From an uncultured Collinsella sp. (lineage in GTDB: Bacteria; Actinomycetota; Coriobacteriia; Coriobacteriales; Coriobacteriaceae): DNA of 64,000 nucleotides. This document shows positions 60,426 through 64,000 of the stretch, piece after piece; positions within the stretch are counted from its first letter, which is position 1; each line of letters starts with the position of its first letter. The stretch covers positions 1 to 64,000 of the forward strand of contig UQLA01000006.1 of assembly GCA_900541745.1 (NCBI GenBank), read 5' to 3'. The position numbers and the translations under genes are program-made. Under the pieces are notes generated by a model. That model saw only the letters and a list, made by a program, of their open reading frames with translations, was not told where the DNA came from and did not search any database.

Positions 60426-60493
60426 CGGCCACAAGAGGGGGACGAGAGGTCGACCATCTTTCTGGTTAGTAGGTAGCAAGAAAGGTGGTCGAC

Positions 60494-62743
60494 ATGGCTC
60501 TCGATAGCTTCAGGCGCATCGTGATCGAGATTGACACTGCCAACGATTACATCGCCCCAATCATCCTGTCTCGCGGCGACGTCAACGGTCGTACATTGGT
60601 GGTCAAACTTACCGACAACGGCAAGCCGGTGACCAACACGGACGGTCTCGTTGTCAAGCTGGCCTATAAGTCCGCTGGACAGACCTCCGGCTGGGTCAAG
60701 ACGATGACAAAAGTGGGCGGCTATGACACGGCGGCATGGTCGTGCTCGGCTCCCGGTAGCGTGCTCAACTCCGAATACGCAATTATGTGCATCCAGATCT
60801 GCCAGGGTTCCGATGTGGTCTGCTCCCGCACGTTCCGCGCAGCGGTCGACAAGCCAATCATCAATTTGAACCCCGGCACAGACGAAGGCGATGCAGTCAA
60901 GGCACTGCAGGAGATGCTTGCGTCCCTAGATGAGCAGCAAGCCAAATTCGATGCAGCGGAAAAGAAGCGCGAGCAAGACTTTAGGAGCGCTGCCACCAAG
61001 GTCAACGCGTCGGTCATCACGAATGTCAATGTGAAGACCCTCGGCCCCGGCAGCGAGGCGACTGTCTCAATCGTCAAGGGCGAGAGCGGTCAAGCCCTCA
61101 CGCTCGGGATACCGAAGGGCGCGAAGGGCGACGCTGGCGCAAAGGGCGACCGGGGCGAGAAGGGCGAACAGGGGCCGCAGGGCATCAAAGGCCCCCAAGG
61201 CCCCAAAGGCCTCCAAGGCGATGTCGGCCCCAAAGGTCCCCAAGGCGATATTGGCCCCCAAGGCCCCAAAGGTCCCCAAGGTGATATCGGCCCCCAAGGC
61301 AAGCAGGGCATCCAAGGTCCCAAGGGCGATAAGGGCGATCCGTTCACCTACTCGGATTTCACAGAAGACCAGATCAATAACTTGAAGAATGGTCCCAAGG
61401 GCGACAAGGGTGACCCGGGTGAGACCGGCCCACAGGGCCCGCAAGGCCCGCAGGGCCCAAAGGGTCCCAAGGGCGACCCCTTCACCTATAACGACTTCAC
61501 CGAGGCGCAAATCGAAGGTCTGAAGGGGCCGCAAGGCCCCAAGGGCGAGACTGGCCCGCAGGGCGAGCAAGGTCCCAAGGGCAACGTCGGCCCACAAGGT
61601 CCCAAGGGCATTCAGGGCGAGAAGGGCGACAAGGGTGACCCGGGTGAGACCGGCCCTACAGGTCCGAGGGGTCCGCAAGGCCCTCAAGGCCTACAGGGTC
61701 TTCAGGGTCCGCAAGGCGACACCGGACCTGCGGGCGCTCAGGGAGAGCCCGGTCCCCGAGGTCCGCAGGGCGACGTCGGCCCGCAAGGTCCCAAGGGCGA
61801 TCCTTTCACTTATGACGACTTCACCGAGGCGCAGCTTGCCGGATTGAAGGGGCCGCAGGGCGAGAGGGGCGAGCAAGGCCCCAAGGGCGAGACTGGCCCG
61901 CAGGGTCCGCAGGGACCGCAAGGCCCCAAGGGTGACCCGGGCAGTACCGGCGGCGCGTCAGTCCGGGCTGGCGGTCAAGACCTCTCTGTCGTGCTGGCTG
62001 ACAAAATCTCGGCATCCGGCGGCACGGTCTATTCGGTACTGCATGAGCTTGTCGCAAGCGAGGACTTCTCGAATATCATGGTTGGCGACTATTTCAACGT
62101 CCAGGTTAAGCCGACCTATGCGACTTCAGACAGCAGCATTAGCCTCGTCGTGGCGCACATCAATCCGTACAAGGGGGTAGGCAAAACTGAGATCGCGAGC
62201 CATATAGCCCTCGTCTCGGCGCAGCCGCTGATTGTCAACTCTAGATACACTTACGTCACCAGTGGCTCGTACCTGCCGTGGAACTCCTCCAACACGAACA
62301 ACAGCTCTAATTCCGGCAGGTGGCCGTACACAGACTCAGACCTGCATGAATGGGAGGCCGGGCTCGGTGGTATAGACCTGCCGAGCGACTTCACGCGATA
62401 CATCATCGATAGGCAGGCTTATCTTGAAAAGCGCTCTGGCAGCTCCAGCGATTCGACTGACAACTCGTGGACGAGCCTTGGAAAAATATGGTCACTTTCC
62501 GAAAAAGAGGTGTTCGGGTGCGACGTTTTCGGCACGAAGGGCTACTCGGTCGGAGCGGATGTCCAATTCGACCTGTTCAAGTCGGGTGGTGCTCTAACCG
62601 GCGGAAAGAATCCGTGGTGGCTGCGCACCGTTGCCGGAGGCTCGACGACTAAGGCCTGCTATGTGGACTCCACCGGTGCACCGATGACGAAAGACGTGAA
62701 CGGCACGGATGTCAGGCCCCGCGTAGCCATGCTTTTCGGGTAG
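60494..62743 (+). CDS. Collagen-like receptor-binding tail fibre
   Basis: The 749-residue protein begins with a BppU-like N-terminal domain (about 1-110; [19 protein letters not shown]) that anchors to the baseplate. A coiled part follows, then about 280 residues of Gly-X-Y repeats in four blocks, interrupted three times by DPFTY-x-DFTE-x-Q spacers. The C-terminal part (about 500-749) ends in a DUF6273-like domain (WWLRTVAG and [10 protein letters not shown]). It is a likely host-range factor. The ATG at 60494 follows AAAGGTGG. Confidence 0.88.
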   Translation: MALDSFRRIVIEIDTANDYIAPIILSRGDVNGRTLVVKLTDNGKPVTNTDGLVVKLAYKSAGQTSGWVKTMTKVGGYDTAAWSCSAPGSVLNSEYAIMCIQICQGSDVVCSRTFRAAVDKPIINLNPGTDEGDAVKALQEMLASLDEQQAKFDAAEKKREQDFRSAATKVNASVITNVNVKTLGPGSEATVSIVKGESGQALTLGIPKGAKGDAGAKGDRGEKGEQGPQGIKGPQGPKGLQGDVGPKGPQGDIGPQGPKGPQGDIGPQGKQGIQGPKGDKGDPFTYSDFTEDQINNLKNGPKGDKGDPGETGPQGPQGPQGPKGPKGDPFTYNDFTEAQIEGLKGPQGPKGETGPQGEQGPKGNVGPQGPKGIQGEKGDKGDPGETGPTGPRGPQGPQGLQGLQGPQGDTGPAGAQGEPGPRGPQGDVGPQGPKGDPFTYDDFTEAQLAGLKGPQGERGEQGPKGETGPQGPQGPQGPKGDPGSTGGASVRAGGQDLSVVLADKISASGGTVYSVLHELVASEDFSNIMVGDYFNVQVKPTYATSDSSISLVVAHINPYKGVGKTEIASHIALVSAQPLIVNSRYTYVTSGSYLPWNSSNTNNSSNSGRWPYTDSDLHEWEAGLGGIDLPSDFTRYIIDRQAYLEKRSGSSSDSTDNSWTSLGKIWSLSEKEVFGCDVFGTKGYSVGADVQFDLFKSGGALTGGKNPWWLRTVAGGSTTKACYVDSTGAPMTKDVNGTDVRPRVAMLFG
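61111..61953 (+). repeat. Gly-X-Y coding repeats with three spacers
   Basis: The nucleotide sequence repeats units like GGCCCCCAAGGC and CCCAAGGGCGA throughout. Three spacers encoding DPFTY-x-DFTE-x-Q-x-x-x-LK begin near 61338, 61475 and 61798. The repeats could change number by recombination and so vary fibre length. Confidence 0.85.
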
Positions 62744-62765
62744 GTTTGACATTCCAATCTCTTAG

Positions 62766-62815
62766 AAATCCCAGACGATTCGCAGGTAGTCAGCCGCGTT
62801 TCGTCTGGGATTTTT
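62766..62815 (+). terminator. Terminator after the tail fibre gene
   Basis: AAATCCCAGACGA (62766-62778) pairs perfectly over 13 bp with TCGTCTGGGATTT (62801-62813), followed by TT. It marks the end of the structural operon before the lysis genes. The rest of the gap 62744-62885 holds a ribosome site GGGGAGGTG before the next gene. Confidence 0.9.
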
Positions 62816-62885
62816 GCCTTTAAAGCGCGGGGGACGGCACCTCGATACTCGCTTTAAGCAGCAAGCATAGAGGGGAGGTGAGTGG

Positions 62886-63299
62886 ATGGAAGTGCTAAAG
62901 CTCTTTGCGCCCTATGGCCCGGGGTGGCTCGGCGGCGTGCTTCTGGCGCTCATTGCCTTTTACTTCGGTAAACAATTTCTCGAAGAGTACAAGCGTCAGA
63001 ACGAGCGTAAGGGCGAGATTGACCTGAAGCGCGAGGAGCGCAAGCAAGATGAAGTCAAGGAGCGTGCCCAGCGCGACCGTGAGCGGTCGGAGATGGAGGG
63101 CCGCATCGCCGCCCAGATGGAGCGCTCGAACTCACTTATGGAGGCCATGAAAACCCTCATGGAGTCGGTCGTCACATCCAATGAGGTCCTGCACAACGAC
63201 TTGGCGCACAGCCAAGCGCGCAGTCAGGGAATGGCAGAGAAAGTCGACCACATCTGCGATCGGGTCGACCTGATCTACAACAAGGAATCAGGCAGATAG
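62886..63299 (+). CDS. Membrane-anchored coiled-coil protein of the lysis region
   Basis: The 137-residue protein has one N-terminal transmembrane helix (WLGGVLLALIAFYFG) and a long charged helix, the plan of XhlA/holin-associated proteins. GGGGAGGTGAGTGG precedes the ATG. It is probably a lysis accessory. Confidence 0.65.
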   Translation: MEVLKLFAPYGPGWLGGVLLALIAFYFGKQFLEEYKRQNERKGEIDLKREERKQDEVKERAQRDRERSEMEGRIAAQMERSNSLMEAMKTLMESVVTSNEVLHNDLAHSQARSQGMAEKVDHICDRVDLIYNKESGR

Positions 63300-63309
63300 G
63301 AGCAATCGA

Positions 63310-63615
63310 ATGAATGAGATTCAGGCTGGCTTGACGGTGTGCACGGTGCTGGTCGTGCCGTACATCGTGCAGGCCATCAAATCAAAGGCCATGACCGGCA
63401 ATGTGGCACGCTGGATTGCCATTGCAGTATCAGCTCTGTGTGGCGCATTGACGGCTATGGCTGGGGGTATGCCGACCGATGCGTCGGCATGGGTTACGTC
63501 CATCTTCGCCTGTGTCGGCGGCGTGCAGGTGGCCTATGCGGCCTTCAAGACCGTGGGCGTGACCGATAAATGGCTCGATGCACTTCTCGCATTGGGCGAT
63601 ATCAAGAAGGATTAG
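63310..63615 (+). CDS. Phage holin
   Basis: The 101-residue protein has two or three hydrophobic segments (AGLTVCTVLVVPYIVQAI, WIAIAVSALCGALTAMAGG, WVTSIFACVGGVQVAYAAF) and a charged C-terminus, as in class I holins. It lies right before the amidase. The holin forms membrane lesions that release the endolysin. Confidence 0.8.
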   Translation: MNEIQAGLTVCTVLVVPYIVQAIKSKAMTGNVARWIAIAVSALCGALTAMAGGMPTDASAWVTSIFACVGGVQVAYAAFKTVGVTDKWLDALLALGDIKKD

Positions 63616-63617
63616 AG

Positions 63618-64000
63618 ATGGACTTCGACAAGCTGCAGGCGGACGTGAACATGCTTCTGACCCGCCACTTCACCAAGGGACGCAGCGGCCACAAGCTCAA
63701 GTTCACCGTCGTGCACTACAACGCCGGCGACCTAACCGTGGAGCAGTGCTACAACGTCTGGCAGTCCAGCGAGGCGTCCGCGCACTATCAGGTCGAGTCC
63801 GGCGGCCGCATCGGCCAGCTGGTCAACGACTCCGACACCGCGTGGCATGCCCGCGACTGGGACGCCAACTGCGAGAGCATCGGCATCGAGCACGCCAACC
63901 AGGGCGACTCGATCACGGACGCGTGCCTGGAGAGCGGCGCGCACCTGTTGGCCGCCATCCACAAGTTCTACGGCCTGGGGCGCCCGGAATGGGGTGTGAA
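63618..64000 (+). CDS. N-acetylmuramoyl-L-alanine amidase (endolysin), partial
   Basis: The frame runs past the window end, so only the first 127 residues are seen. It has the Amidase_2 zinc/active-site features FTVVHYNAG, SAHYQVESGG, AWHARDW and SIGIEHANQG, which mark a peptidoglycan amidase. It starts two bases after the holin stop. C-terminal cell-wall binding domains would be outside the window. Confidence 0.92.
   Translation, partial: MDFDKLQADVNMLLTRHFTKGRSGHKLKFTVVHYNAGDLTVEQCYNVWQSSEASAHYQVESGGRIGQLVNDSDTAWHARDWDANCESIGIEHANQGDSITDACLESGAHLLAAIHKFYGLGRPEWGV

Noticed and set aside
61111..61953. Short repeats that resemble a repeat array
   Set aside because: Period and reading frame match Gly-X-Y coding; there are no unique equal-length spacers as in CRISPR.
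63321..63962. Minus-strand frames opposite the holin and endolysin
   Set aside because: Shadows of clear plus-strand lysis genes.

Overview
The window is high-GC actinobacterial DNA, most likely from the class Coriobacteriia (Collinsella or a close relative). The evidence is an actinobacterial MihF-type integration host factor upstream of gmk-rpoZ, a PyrR-controlled pyr operon with a class 1B PyrK/PyrD pair, and the phoH-ybeY-dgkA-era-recO string. No rRNA, tRNA, CRISPR array or insertion sequence was seen.

Bases 1 to about 24,920 are ordinary chromosome, with every gene on the + strand. A pyrR attenuator leads into pyrR-pyrB-pyrC-pyrK-pyrD-pyrF (pyrimidine synthesis). Then come mihF-gmk-rpoZ-thiI, the DNA-uptake pair comEA-comEC, holA, rpsT, lepA, dusB, hemW, two adjacent dnaJ genes (the first an unusual membrane-anchored form), mtaB, phoH, ybeY, dgkA, era, recO and rpsO.

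From about 24,990 to the right edge the window is a tailed prophage of siphovirus type, sitting immediately downstream of rpsO. A leftward block carries the tyrosine integrase, a hypothetical protein and an XRE repressor. A divergent promoter region with four near-identical 14-bp operators separates it from a rightward Cro-like gene. Next come a run of overlapping microproteins, a 617-base non-coding stretch that folds into about fifteen mutually compatible helices, and a recombination/replication module (RecF/SMC-like ATPase, Sak4-like ATPase, DUF669 protein, SF2 helicase). A dense cluster of small, mostly cysteine-rich early proteins follows (three tandem paralogs, a Lar-like protein, zinc ribbons, dUTPase, DUF3310 protein). 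After that are an HNH protein, an AEP primase/helicase, an origin-like iteron region and RusA.

The late module is in HK97 order: HNH, TerS, TerL, portal, protease, capsid, connectors, tail terminator, tail tube, frameshifted tail chaperone, tape measure, distal tail protein, tail endopeptidase, collagen-like receptor-binding protein, holin candidates and an endolysin cut by the window edge. The right attachment site lies outside the window.

The most unusual element is the putative giant structured RNA at 28,237-28,771. Next in interest are the early cluster of small zinc-binding proteins (34.6-39.1 kb), the origin-like region after the primase, the four-operator switch, and the membrane-anchored DnaJ. 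All family names come from reading motifs by eye; no database search was run.
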